A stretch of DNA of 64,000 nucleotides from Tanytarsus gracilentus (GCA_038502055.1 JAXRKN010000044.1:6766501-6830500), one strand, 5' to 3'; positions 28,981 through 40,542 are shown, counted from the stretch's first letter. A program made the numbers and translations. The notes: generated from the letters alone by a model not told the origin.

Positions 28981-31900
28981 TGATCATTTTTTTTCTTTTT
29001 TCTGTGAAGGAGAAGGTTTTCCAACACAATTGCACATTTGAGTGTTGCCCCCCTCGCTCCCGCTCTCTCAACAGCCCGACGAACCGACGACTGGGCAACT
29101 ATCAGACCAAAAACCGCGCGCAACTAACTTTGCTTGGATTTTTCTTTATAATAATTATTTTACTTTTTTCGTTCGGTCTTTTTCGCCTCTTAATAAACTT
29201 CACGACTGTTCGGGTGCTTTACTGTGCGCTCAACTGAGCTGTGCATTAATACTCCCCAACACACTCTGCCAGCAAAGAGTTTTTCTCAATTTTTCTACAT
29301 GCTCGAATGTGTTCGTTTATGGCTCTTCGTGAGAGACTTAAATGTATGAAAAAAACTTTAAAATACACATGTGAATGCATGAAAAAAGAATTATTTTAAA
29401 TTTTTCTCTCACTGCTCTCAAATATTGTATAAACAGAGCAATTAATTAATCTCAATGAGTAATACGTAAAAGTCAGAGATGCTTCACAGAAAGGGTTTTC
29501 TTTCTTCTTTGTTCTTTTCCACGTTTTTCGCAGTGATCGTAAATGCGAGGAAAGAAAGAGAGAAAAGGAAAAGTGATCATGATGATGACGATCGGTGTGC
29601 AAAGGTGGTTGGAAAATTAAGGTGAAAAAATTGTCACACGAGTCAAAAAAATTAAAATCAAAATCATGCAGTGAATTTTTTAAAGTCGGATTTTAAAATT
29701 AAATGACAAAAATATTTTGACCACATGTTAAGCTATCACGACTTGACGATCAGACACATATTCAAATGACCCTTCCCATCAAAAATTATCACAAGTCACC
29801 ACTGATAGTGATCACGAACCTTCTTTAAGTCCTCTCGGGTGATTTATCGACAATTCTAAATATTTTAAAATTCTTTTCTTCTTAACCTTCTTGCTCTGCA
29901 ATAACAAAAAATTACAATTTAAAATCAGGAAATTCTTCAACTCTTTTATTTTTCCATAAATTAATTTGCATTTCTTTTCTTCAATTTCTCTTTTGTGACT
30001 GCTTTTGTCGACACTCTCGAAAAGTATTTTTTTGAGGGGGTCTGAAGAAATTATTTTGAACTTTTTAATTTTTTTTAAGATCGACTTAAATTTGAAATTC
30101 TTAAAACATTCAAAAAAGGCAAAAAGCAGCAGCAGAAGAATTTCGTTAATAATTTTTTTTTCGGAACTAAAGCGACAAAAGAAGAAGAATTGAAAAGAAT
30201 TGAAACCAACGAAATAATGAAAGAAAAAATGTATACAAAAAAAATGTGAGGATGTGTTATCAACGAGTTCATTCGTCTCTTGAACTTCTGCTGGCTGGCT
30301 GAGTGACGACTCGTATGGTCTGCGTAGTATATTTGTGGATTGGAAACGGACATCGCATATAGAGTGAGAGTATGAGTGTAATGTATCAATTTAAATAATA
30401 AAAGAACTTTAGACGGAGGCAGATTGTGTGTTGATTGTGCAATCACATAACTAAAAAATCAACTCACTGTCAGTGACTACACCGGGGGCGCACACATCTC
30501 ACATTTATGGAACAAAGAAATTTAAATGACTTAGAAGTATTGCGATATTCTTCTTTTTTATGCGAGCGGTTGTTACTGATGGAAAATGAAGACGCACTTA
30601 TTGTTGAATAGTTCATCATGACCCATTATCATCATCTCCTCAATTGCGAGACTCACTCGCACATATCATTAAAATTAACAGAGAAGAGTTTTCTTTTTCG
30701 TTCGAGTCACCGTGGAGACGATAAAATGGCAAATTCAATAATTTTTCAAACACTAAAGTTCAGAATTTGTCAATTATTAATTGGAATTAGGATGGTTGCT
30801 CATTATTTCTGAGTAAATCGCAAAAACTGATCTTTGAAGTGTAAATTTGCCTTGAAGCCACTGATGAAATCCAAAAAAATATATCTCACATGAAGCTAAT
30901 GTGTTTATCTTTAATTTAAGACCTTTACTAGAATTTTACGTCGCCTCCTTCATCCTTAAAAATTGTGTTTTTTCTTGCTCCTAATTTCTGAGTTGATGCT
31001 CATAATTTCTGAGTAAATTTGCTCATATTCTGAGTAAAATGTTAAATCGAATTATGATAGGAACAATTGCAAAAAGGATGTTGTATATATTTTTTTGTTG
31101 GAAAACAATCAAATTTGAAGAAAAAATATTTGGGATGCAAAGTAGATGAGATGATATATGTGAAATTGAAAAAATTCATATTTTTTGTGATAATTGAGAA
31201 AGTCTTTTGAAAGTCAAAACATAATCATTTAAATGACTATTTGGAAACATTTTATTTAAATATGAATTGAGGAATTGAAATTAAGTCAGAAGCATACCTA
31301 GGTCTTAAAAGAAATTATTATTTTATTTAAAAAAAATCAGATTTTTATTTGTCTTAAAAGTTTTTATGTGAGGTGTTGTGATTATTTTGAAAACACTGTG
31401 ATGGCAGATCTTTACTTGTGAGGCAACGCTTAAGAACGAAATTTATTTTTGCTGCATCATGTGACCATTTTGAACAGTTGATAATGTCAGTTTTAAGGAA
31501 TGAAAATTCTCTATAGGAAGTAGGAAGTGCTTGTGTCCAATGTCGGAAGTGATTATTTCCAAAGTTGGAAATGCTTATATTGCACTCAAAATTTATTTAT
31601 AGACACAACTTTTTTAACTGATACCCAATTCTAACACTGGATCTCAGTTCCGCTGGATCTCAGTTCCACTGGATCTTACTTCCAGTAAAGATTTTTGTTT
31701 GAGTCTCTTAATATTTTGTTCAAACTTGTCAATATGTATGTACTTTCTTTGAACCAAAGTGTCATATCCACTTCCGAGGAAGTGCTTGTTATGGCCACTT
31801 TTTTTATATCAACCAGCAACTTGTCCAAGAGTATTTTTTTTGACCTCCTGCATTAATATTCTAGTATTTTTAAACCCCAATATGTATTTTTAATTTCCAA

Positions 31901-34876
31901 GTGAAGTAAAAATTTTATTAATTTCCAAAGATTGCTTTTTTGAAATTTACTCAGAAATTATGAGCAAGTCAACTCAGAAATTATAAGCATGTAAAAAATG
32001 TCAATTATAAGCGGACTGGTACAGTTTCTGATTTATATCGAAATGAAAAATTTAATCATTGATATTTGAGCGACGCAATAAAATTTTTGCCGGATAAAAA
32101 AAGGTAATATTCATAGAGATAATCAGTGAAATATGTAAAGGTTATCGATATATGGGAAAATTTTATTTGAGCTTTTAAGGCATTTCCTATCCTTAAAATC
32201 CTGTTAAACCTTTACAAAAATTATGGAGAATGACAAAACACATACGTTTAATATATGAAGTTGTACAATTAGAGATGAAGGAGCAAACTTATCGAAGTTT
32301 TTAGTTTTACTCAGAAATCATAAGCACTCAGAAATAATGAGCAACCATCCTATAAGAAAAACCAGAACAAAATTCAAAAATTTAATTTTCGTCATCAGTG
32401 AGTTCAAAATTTTAAAATCAATGAATTTACTTTCAATATTTAAACTTTATTAAAAACCTTTTAATTAAAAAAATCAGTTTAGTTTGAAAATCCTGGATAT
32501 TTTCCAAAAAATCCGTTACAATTTAAATTTTTTAACCCTAAACTCGCAAGTCATCATCATTTATTAAACTTCAATTCATTCTCCACGGTACTTTTGTGGA
32601 ATTATGATAATAAATACGCAGCAACATTTCTTCATCTGTCGCTGCTTATGCCTGTGAGTGTTTGCCATCGTTTATTTCGTTATCAGTTGAATATTTTTCT
32701 TATTCTCATTTTCAGTGCCCGCTCTTGTAGTCGCGATAAAAGAAAAAGACTTCTTGTTTCTTTCACAGTCTCACAGACAAAATAATTTTCAAAGAACTCG
32801 ACACTCTCTCGTTCACTTTCGTTTTTTTTCTACACTGCTCATATGGCACACACAGAGAGAAGAATTCTTTTTTAACAACCAGCATACAGCAGCAGCATGA
32901 TATGCTTTGTTATTATTATTTCAACTAAATTGTTTTAAATGAATTGGTTCGTTGTTGTCCCCAAAAAAAAAGTTGTTATATGGCAATAACACAGCAGTGC
33001 CTATCAAAAAAAATACTTCTCTCGTCTCTCATTATTCATCATCATGAGCGCATTTTTTAACTTTTTGCTCTCTCACTCGAATTAGATTATGATAATAATA
33101 ATGATGATGCAAAATATACAGAGATGGACATCATGGACGTTAAAGTGATTCACAATTCTTCTGGATATTCTGACGAAATTTTGATAAAATAAGAAGTGGA
33201 AAAATTCCATAAAATTATCTTAAAAATCTTGTGTGAGGTTGGCAAAAAAATTAAAATCAAATAAAAACGAATCTATTTTTAATGTTAGGATTCGAACCTA
33301 AAATTTTTAAACTTTTAAAACTTTCTCAAAATTATTTAGACAAAAAATTGTAGCAAATTTTTATTATTTTTTTGAATTTTATGATTGTCAAAAGATTTTC
33401 AAAATTCACAATATTATTTTTTCACTCACTAAATTAACCACCAAGGAAAAGTTGGCACCTCCAACCGACACTCTTATAAAGTATGCAATATTTTCTTTCT
33501 CGCGATCGTCAGTTTTTTCAATTTATAAAATGCGCGGAAGAAAAACAATTTATGGCGTTGTGCACACACCACACTTCGTAATGAAAGACAAGATGCAGTG
33601 GAAAATGCAATAAAGAGAAAAAAAATTGGAACAAGATCACAAAACGCGTAGATTTTAGAACTACATTTAAATACTGATGAGATGCACTTGCGTGGCGATC
33701 TCTCGATGATGACTGAACAGCGGCAACTTTTTTCACAATCGCTCTCAGCACACTCATGTAAATTCAATTAAGGGTCGTTTATTCTTCATTTTCTACACAA
33801 CTATATGCTGAAATATAAATTTAATCTCTTCATTGTGGTTTTACTTAGAGGCTGCTTATCGTTTCTTAATCCATGTAATAAATGCGTTTTTCGATTACGA
33901 ACATTTTTTTATTTATCATCATCCATTTTATAAGTTTATGCTTGTTGTATAGGTGTCTAATATCTAATTAATTGAATTTTAAACAGAAATTTTAAAATGA
34001 ACATTTATGACATACTCGAGGGACATAATTGAGAAAGTTTTTTTTAGGTAGAAACACATTTAAGATTCTTTAAAGCGTTAAAAATTTAAATTCAAAATTT
34101 TCAAAATACGTTAAAATCAGCAAAAATACAAAATTTCCAAATTTTTGCTTAAAAAATAATTTAAATTTTTAGCACTTTAAATAATTATCTCAAAATCCTC
34201 AAAAAATCTTATTTGAGTGAATTTACAAAACTTTCTAGTCGATTATAGAATTTAAAAGTTTTAACGACCCTCTAAATTCACCCAAACTTGATCTAATAAT
34301 AATTAAAGCAAATAATTTAATTATCATTTTCTTCACTTGATTTATCATGCTATAAAAAATCAAAACCAAAGATTTTTTCATCAAAAAAAATTAATTATTA
34401 TATTAAGTTTTCATTGTGTTGGCCTATAAAATGTTAATTTTTAAATATCAAGCAAAACTTTTCATTCTTTCTTGCTCTCCTTTTTTTGATCTTTTATTAC
34501 TTAATGAGAGAAAAATTTGATGTGCATCAAACTAATACATGTGTGTGATCTATTGTAAATTAGAAAAATATCTCGCATGAACTTTGGAATTTTCTACGTA
34601 TTTATGTAAGAGTAATTAGACATAATTAATTGTGAACTGATTTTATTATTTTTTTAAATTTTGCCTGTTTTTTACTTTTGTCTGTGAGATGCATCTACAA
34701 ATATGTAGAAGAGAAGCAACATTATGTGGATTAAAAGAGAATTTATTAAAGAAAATAAATTGCAGAGAAATTTCAAAAAAGGACCATTACAATTTTTTTT
34801 GATAGCGCGTGTAACTAATCTCTCTTCATTTTCACCATCACCATCCATCGCAATCGTTATACGTTTAGGTATTTTC
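28981..34876. other. Intergenic region without recognised genes
   Basis: Between the candidate leader exon and the DnaJ gene no coding region could be supported. It contains the TA-flanked element at 30790-32350, one B-box-like motif at 33288, a GC-rich patch at 29041-29110, and otherwise AT-rich sequence with homopolymer tracts. Confidence 0.5.
30788..32352. mobile_element. TA-flanked inverted-repeat DNA element, long copy
   Basis: The element spans 30790-32350 (1561 bp) between TA dinucleotides at 30788-30789 and 32351-32352. The outermost 25 bases (starting GGATGGTTGCTCATTATTTC) are a perfect inverted repeat. Just inside, the motif GCTCATAATTTCTGAGTAAA is repeated in variants at both ends and internally (around 30990-31040 and 31950-31990). 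A TA target duplication and GGA-type ends fit the Tc1/mariner group, but no transposase reading frame is visible, so it is non-autonomous. At 31637-31685 it contains three CTGGATCT-type units also found in the tandem array at 51.2-52.1 kb. A shorter derivative lies at 46539-47068. Confidence 0.7.
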
Positions 34877-36235
34877 TTATTGAGCACGACATTGTACACC
34901 TCTTGGTCCACCCTCTTCGTCTTCTTCAGAGTCAGAATTGTATGCTGCCGAATTCTTCTTGCGTCCACCACGTGTATTTGCATCGTAGTCACTCATCGAT
35001 ACCTCTTCGACGTGCTCGCCTACGGGCATAACGAAAGCAGGTCTTGGCGGGAGACACTTTTCAAGATCAGGAATAACCGATGGATCAATGGAGTCGGGAA
35101 ACTCGACGGTGAATTTCAAAAACATATTTCCTCTCTCGAATGGATTCTTATGGATGGGCATTCCTTCATGCGCTATAACTTTGATATCGCCGTTCTTCAT
35201 GACATTACCAGCTTCATGTTTCACATGGAGCTCTCGACCATCAAGATGCTTTATGAGTAAATCGAAACCGCAAAGAGCTTGCGTAATGGAAATGGTCTGA
35301 TTTACTATCAAGTCATTGTGTTCGCGTTTAAACTTGTCATGAGCTTGTTCCTTAAGCAGGATGATAATATCACCTTGAACGCTATCGGGAAGATGATGTC
35401 CTTCGCCACGAAAAACGACTTTTTGACCATCCTTCATCCCCTTGTCGATATGAATCACAATCTCCTTCTTCTCCTCAACGGTCTTGTTGCCCTTGCATCC
35501 ATCGCAGCGATCCTTCTTGTCAATAAAATCACCCGAACCATCACAATCGTTACATTTTGTGGCAATTTGTTGAGTCATAAAGCCCATTTGATGGATTATG
35601 ATCTTGGTGCCAGTTCCGCGGCACTCACGGCACTTCTTAACATTCTTTCCACCTGCAATCGTGAATCATTTTAGTGCGTAATAAATAAAAATAGAAATTG
35701 TGACTCACCTGCACCGGTACATTTGGCGCATTTAACTATTCTCGTTACTTTTTTAGTTATCTCACGTCCGCCCACATAAAGATCCTCCAATGTAACTAGT
35801 TCTTGTGCTACGATCGGCTCGCATTGCGACGGTCCAGAGCGCGAACTTCCTCCACTGCCGCCGAAAAATGAGCCGAAAATGTGACTAAACATGTCGTTAG
35901 TGTCTGCACCACCCTCTTGCAGTCCCTTGACACCATAGCGATCGTAAGTCCTACGTTTCTCTGGATCTGATAGAATCTCATAAGCATAAGTGATCTCCTT
36001 AAACTTCTCCGCCTCATCTGGATTTGGATTCTTGTCCGGATGATATTTCATTGCAAGCTTACGATAGCTCTAAAAGTATTAAAATATTTTTTATTAAGCG
36101 TCCTTGAGCGAGACAGAGTTCGGTTAAAAATTTCCCACATGTTTCCTTACCTTTTTAAGCTCGGCATCAGTCGCATTTCGTGAGACATTAAGAAGCTCAT
36201 AGAGTTTATTATCAGCGTCCATATCGTGCTATCAA
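34877..36235 (-). CDS. Type I (class A) DnaJ/Hsp40 co-chaperone, DNAJA2-like
   Basis: J-domain co-chaperone that delivers substrates to Hsp70 and stimulates its ATPase in the cytosol. Exons (minus) are 36151-36222 (ATG at 36222), 35709-36069 and 34877-35652, total 402 residues, close to the usual size of about 410. An acceptor at 36236 places an intron in the 5'UTR. The J domain (residues about 5-70) has the catalytic HPD at 34-36. A Gly/Phe-rich stretch follows (about 80-110), then four zinc-binding repeats (CAKCTGAG, CRECRGTG, CNDCDGSG, CDGCKGNK), then the two beta-sandwich substrate domains and an acidic tail. The last residues, CRAQ, look like a CaaX prenylation box, as in vertebrate DNAJA proteins. 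KLYELL near the start and DRYG after the J domain favour DNAJA2 over DNAJA1/Droj2. Confidence 0.92.
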
Positions 36236-36610
36236 CTGCAAAATTAAAAATCAAAGTTACGAAACAAAGCCTCTTTTTTAAATGGATGGAAAATTAATTT
36301 TTTTCTTTCTTTTTTCACAATTTTGCAGTTTATTGAATTTGATTTTTTTCACCTCACTTGATGCTTGTAGTTTATAAGAAGTTCTCCTTGAGACTGCTTT
36401 AGGATGAATTAGCCTTTCTTTATTTCCTACGTACTACTTACTATAGTGAATTAAAGCACAAGAGGAATCAAAATGTGAGAGCTCGCGAGGAAATTTTTTA
36501 TTCTTCTTTTTCTTCTCTTTTTTGTTACGAGGGAGACGCAACTTGGTCGAAATTTTCGCGTCTCCGGTGAAATTTAAGTTTAAAATTTTGAAATACGTTA
36601 ATTTTACTTT

Positions 36611-37484
36611 TTAAATGAAATCATCGAAATTATCGTCGGTAATTTGAGATTTGCTTTCTTCCTGCTTTTTGAGCTCTTCTCGCTTCAAACGTTCCTCTCT
36701 TAATGCCATTGCTCGCTTTCGGTTCTCCTCAATTATCGCCTTTTGTTCTTCCGTTAATTTTGATGCTGGTGGAGGTGGTGGTTCTACATGGTTTTGAGTT
36801 GATGATGAAATTCCCGATATACCCGACATATTATGGAACGTTGTTGACGGCAGTGTTGTTGATGAAAGTGCAATTTGTTGATTAATGAGCTCTTCGAATT
36901 CATCGATGGGTTCGCTGGGAAGCTGAGAATTTTCTAATCGATCGTTTTCATCATCGGAAATGATTTCTTTGGACAATCCTTCTTGCTCACGCTGTAAATC
37001 ACCAAGTCGATATCGAGTCATGTGCACCGCGATTTCTCTCTTCCTTCCAAGACGTTCAATTTTAGCGAGTGAGTCATCGAAATCGTATTTGGGAAACATG
37101 TTGTGTGCCTTCAATAGATTTTTAATATTTTATTAGCATTCAATTCTGATAAATTAACTTAAATCTCACCCAATGCTCGAGTCGTTTCATTATTTCGGTC
37201 AAATCTTCTTTCTCATATCCACGACCCTTTAATTTTATGTTCTTATAGAAATCATCCACCGCAATAATACCTCTCGGGCCTTTAAGTCTATCAGCGTTTA
37301 GTGTCACTAACTTTCTTTTCACTTTAACAACTTTAAGTCCCGAATCTACATCTTTTTTTGTTCCCGACGGATCATTAGCGTCCGCATTTTGGCCGTCTTG
37401 ATCCTCAATGTCCTCATCTTCACGATCGCCCATGCCTCGATCGTATTCATCATTAAAATCCTCAAATAAATCAATTGATGTCAT
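36611..37484 (-). CDS. Tipin: TIMELESS-interacting protein (Swi3/Csm3 family)
   Basis: Replication-fork protection factor that partners Timeless, stabilises stalled forks and supports checkpoint signalling in the nucleus. Two exons (minus), 37170-37484 (ATG at 37484) and 36611-37108, encode 270 residues with a 61-bp intron. The acidic N-terminus (residues 1-45) precedes the Swi3 domain: LNADRLKGPRGI, a KLKGRGYEKEDL segment, and LEHW|AHNMFPKYDFDD spanning the splice junction. These match the conserved order of Tipin/Csm3. The C-terminal half is charged and low-complexity, with a coiled, Lys/Glu-rich end. The gene lies head to head with HP1 (328 bp between starts) and downstream of the DnaJ gene on the opposite side. 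Confidence 0.9.
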
Positions 37485-37811
37485 TTTTTTTCAATTTTTT
37501 TTTCACTATTTCAAAATTGGCGGGGAAATTTTATTAAAAATGAGACGCAAACTTTTCGCTTCACTTTTTGCTGAAGCGAAAATTTACTTTTGCTTTGTAG
37601 AAAACGAATTGAGAATTCGGAAAAAGAAAAAAGACTAAAACAAATTAAAGTAAGTAAAAAGTGTCTCATTTTTGTTAAATTAAACAATTATAGTGAGTTT
37701 ACAGCATCCTTTTACTGTTTATCAACGTAAATAACTCAAGTTTCCACTACTATTCTCGATATTTTCTCAAAAGACGCTCACAAAACTTTTTTTCATTTTC
37801 TCGCAAAACAG
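37485..37811. promoter_or_regulatory. Shared divergent promoter region, Tipin / HP1
   Basis: Only 327 bp separate the start codons of two divergently transcribed nuclear genes, so both promoters and leaders must lie here. The segment is AT-rich, and no clear TATA box or DRE was recognised. Confidence 0.5.
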
Positions 37812-38926
37812 ATGCCTAAAAATCATCATCCAGACTCTGATTCAGAAAAATCGAAGAATGATTCGGGCAGTGGCAGTGATGCCGAAGAAGAGGAGTATGT
37901 TGTCGAAAAGGTGGTCGATAAACGAATTAAGAGTGGAAAGGTAAATGCTTTAAAAACTATACATGTATATAATTGGATTCTAATTATCTCATATTGAAAA
38001 CTTCAGATCGAGTACTATCTCAAATGGAAAGGATATGATGACAGCCAGAACACATGGGAACCAAAAGAGAATTTAGAATGTGACGAGCTCATCAGAGAAT
38101 TTGAGGATAAACGAAAGCGTGAAGAAGAGGTAAGAAATAGAGAAGTTCTTGATTCAATGCCGGTACCTGATCACAAAAAGTTACTCTCAATGAATGAAAA
38201 TACCGCCGTTCCTTAAAATTATATCTTTTAGGCGGCTGCCGAAAAAAAAACTGATAAAGATCAAGGTCTTAAAGCCCCTGAGACAACAACAGTGAGTTTG
38301 AGTTGATCTCCGTAGCCTCAGGAGTTTATAATGATTCCAGTGATATAACTGAGAGTTTTACACCCTTGACAGCTTCTCAATTCCAATACAAGTCCACTAA
38401 TCAAATTCAATTTTTTCTCTTATAGTCCAAGAAAACGGTGTCAAAGACAAAGAAACGACGATTGAGTAACAGCAGCGATGATGAGTCGACAACGAGCTCG
38501 AGTAAAAAGAAGGAGGATGAAAGAAAGAAGGAAAAGGAGAAGCCACGAAAGAGCGAATCTGAAAAGGAGATGAAAACAAAAAAGCCTAAAGAACAAGACA
38601 GACCGAGCAGTAAGAAGGAATCAAATCACAATGACAAACATTCAGATGAGGAGAACGAGAAGAGCGTAGATAAAGCGCCGCCCAAGGCTAAAAAGGATAG
38701 AAAGGAGGAGATTGACGACTCGAAGGAGAAACAATCACCATTTGAGGCCGGACTTGAGCCTGAAAAAATCATTGGGGCGACAGATGTCAACGGTGAACTT
38801 GCTTTTCTCGTCCAGTGGAAGAATAGCAATAAAGCCACATTAATTCCATCGAAACTAGCACGTCAAAAGTGCCCGCAGTTAGTTATTGACTTTTATGAAC
38901 AGCGCTTGACATGGCACACCGACTAA
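37812..38926 (+). CDS. Su(var)205: Heterochromatin protein 1 (chromodomain + chromoshadow domain)
   Basis: Binds methylated H3K9 through its chromodomain and dimerises through its chromoshadow domain to build heterochromatin. Four exons, 37812-37940, 38007-38129, 38232-38291 and 38426-38926, all with phase-0 introns, give 270 residues. The acidic run EEEE is followed by YVVEKVVDKRIKSGK|IEYYLKWKGYDDSQNTWEP (chromodomain, about 28-82), with aromatic cage residues Y, W and W in place. The hinge (about 85-205) is unusually long and extremely rich in Lys, Glu and Ser. The chromoshadow domain (about 209-270) starts PFEAGLEPEKIIGATD and ends VIDFYEQRLTW. Drosophila HP1a is about 206 residues, so the extra length is in the hinge. 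Assignment to HP1a rather than HP1b/c rests on the chromodomain wording and is less certain than the family. Confidence 0.9.
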
Positions 38927-39760
38927 ACAAAAAAATTCAATTATGTTAAGATCCCCCTCGCCGATACATTCAATTCTGGCCAGATATAATTTCTAATTTA
39001 AGACAAAATCACGAGGGCTGAGTGTTTTTACAATGAATAAAAACCTGTGATGTCCTTTAAAAATCAAAGTGACCAAACTTTGCAACATTTAAGTTTAGAT
39101 CCAAGTTAAATTATAGTTAAAAACTTTTCTTTTTTGCACTCAGCATCGAAAAAAAAACCTATTGATCTTTTTTATTTCTTTTGGTTAAATCTTACTCATT
39201 TAGTTTGTTAAAGTTTTCACATATCCTTCAATTAAACCATAGGAAATTAAACGTAAAAAAATATTTAAAATTGACTTAAAAATTTTTAATTTCCATCTCT
39301 CTAAATACAATATAAACTTTATTTGATGTGAAAAAAATTAATAAAAATAAGGAAAAATAATAATACTTTGCTTAAATTAAATTACAGAGCTTTTAATAAT
39401 TTTCTCAGGCAGGAGCATTAATGAACTTCCAGAGCTTTTAGTTGGTCTTCACTTTTCACCTAAATATGACTCGACTTCGATATTTTCTTCGCTCTCTGTT
39501 TGCCTCGCGATGCGTTGTTAAAAAGAAGCAGCGGAAAACTCTTCAGAAATATTTTTTTTATCATCGTGTTTTTTTTTCAGTAGAAAAAGTAAAAACCGAT
39601 TTTCTTTTCTTCTTCGTTAAAGCGTAAAAAAAATTTTCTGAAAAATTTCCAGAGCTCCTTCATTCAGTTTTCAAATTTTAAGCGAAAAGCACAACTCAAA
39701 TAGTGAGCTCGAGGAAAGTCTTTGACAAAGAAGGAATAATTTTAAAAAAATATATAGACA
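38927..39760 (+). other. HP1 3' flank and candidate leader exon of the micropeptide gene
   Basis: Sequence after the HP1 stop is AT-rich and non-coding. A donor ACA|GTGAGT with its GT at 39761-39762 could end a non-coding first exon that splices to the acceptor at 40057-40058, immediately before the micropeptide ATG. The transcription start cannot be fixed by eye. Confidence 0.3.
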
Positions 39761-40058
39761 GTGAGTGAATTTTTTTTAAGTGATAAGAAAAATGTTGAAA
39801 AATTAATTTGAATTTTGTGCTAAAGAAAATTTATATTATCCAAGAAATATTTCAAATTTTTTTACTTTTTTTGTTGGCAAAAATTGAAGATAAAGTTTTT
39901 AATTACAAAACATCCAATTAGAGTCATGTCGAGATTTTAATTTTATATTTTTTCGTCACACTTTAAAAAAATGTTTTCAACCTTTTTCTCCATCAAAATC
40001 GTTACAATTGTAATTCAGTCTATAAAAATTTATTAACTCATTCATCAAAAATTTTCAG

Positions 40059-40542
40059 ATGTCTGAAATCCACAATCTACTTACGACCTTTTCAATTCTC
40101 GTCATTCTACTCGGAGGTTAGTGATATCAAAAAAAAAAGTTATTAATAATTTTTTTCCTGGGACGATCAACCAACAACCACCAACATTGCTTTAGAGATT
40201 TCACTCACAATTTTCCACGCGATATAAAAGAAAAAGTTTAAAACAATTAAATGAATTTTTTTGTTGGAAATTTTCCAAACTCACTTTTCAAATCCTCACA
40301 GTCAGTCAGTAATAATTTCCATCATGAATCAAGTGAAATAAATCTTTCATTCAAGAATTTCGTGAGCACATAGAGATAAATTTGATATTTTACCGCTCTT
40401 ATATGTTTAATATATTAAAGCAGATGAGTGTTTGATGATCATCCCTTGAGATTATAAATTATGACTCTTTACGATCGTTATTAAAACTCTTTCACTTTCC
40501 ATTTTTATAGTGATGTGGATCTTGTACAGCGGCTTTGTATAA
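40059..40542 (+). CDS. scl: Sarcolamban-like SERCA-regulating micropeptide (29 aa, split ORF)
   Basis: Predicted single-pass membrane peptide of the sarcoplasmic reticulum that binds and restrains the SERCA calcium pump. The coding sequence is 40059-40116 joined to 40511-40542. The ATG follows a perfect acceptor (attttcag|ATG); the donor is GGAG|GTTAGT and the second acceptor ttttatag|TG. The 394-bp intron is phase 1. The product starts MSEIHNLLTTFSILVILL, continues through the junction as GVMWILYSGFV and ends at TAA: 29 residues. Fly sarcolambans are 28 and 29 residues; the shared pattern is MSE--NL-TTF-IL-ILL followed by hydrophobic residues and a near-terminal Tyr, about half of positions identical as I recall the fly peptide. 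Residues about 8-27 form the membrane helix. Without splicing the frame stops after 20 residues. Only one such ORF was found here, whereas the fly transcript encodes two. Confidence 0.8.

Larger units (their letters stand above)
6716..33299. repeat. Dispersed B-box-like motif GGATTCGAACCT (8 copies)
   Basis: A 12-bp motif preceded by TTTA or TTAA recurs at 6716-6727, 10622-10633 (ends CAT), 11899-11910, 22350-22361 and 33288-33299 in one orientation. It occurs as the reverse complement AGGTTCGAATCC at 12789-12800, 12865-12876 (one mismatch, TTCAAA) and 21095-21106. The reverse complement matches the TFIIIC B-box consensus of tRNA genes. No A box, cloverleaf or terminator was found around the copies, so they are not tRNA genes. 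None was noticed in the gene-dense 36-64 kb part. They may be decayed tRNA-derived SINEs, TFIIIC-only sites or an unrelated regulatory element. Confidence 0.7.

Noticed and set aside
34724..35674. Plus-strand ORFs of 178 and 131 residues
   Set aside because: Antisense to the highly conserved DnaJ exons; shadows of that gene.
40059..40121. Unspliced 20-residue reading frame ending at TAG in the micropeptide exon
   Set aside because: The stop lies within the donor sequence; splicing gives the full 29-residue peptide matching the sarcolamban pattern.
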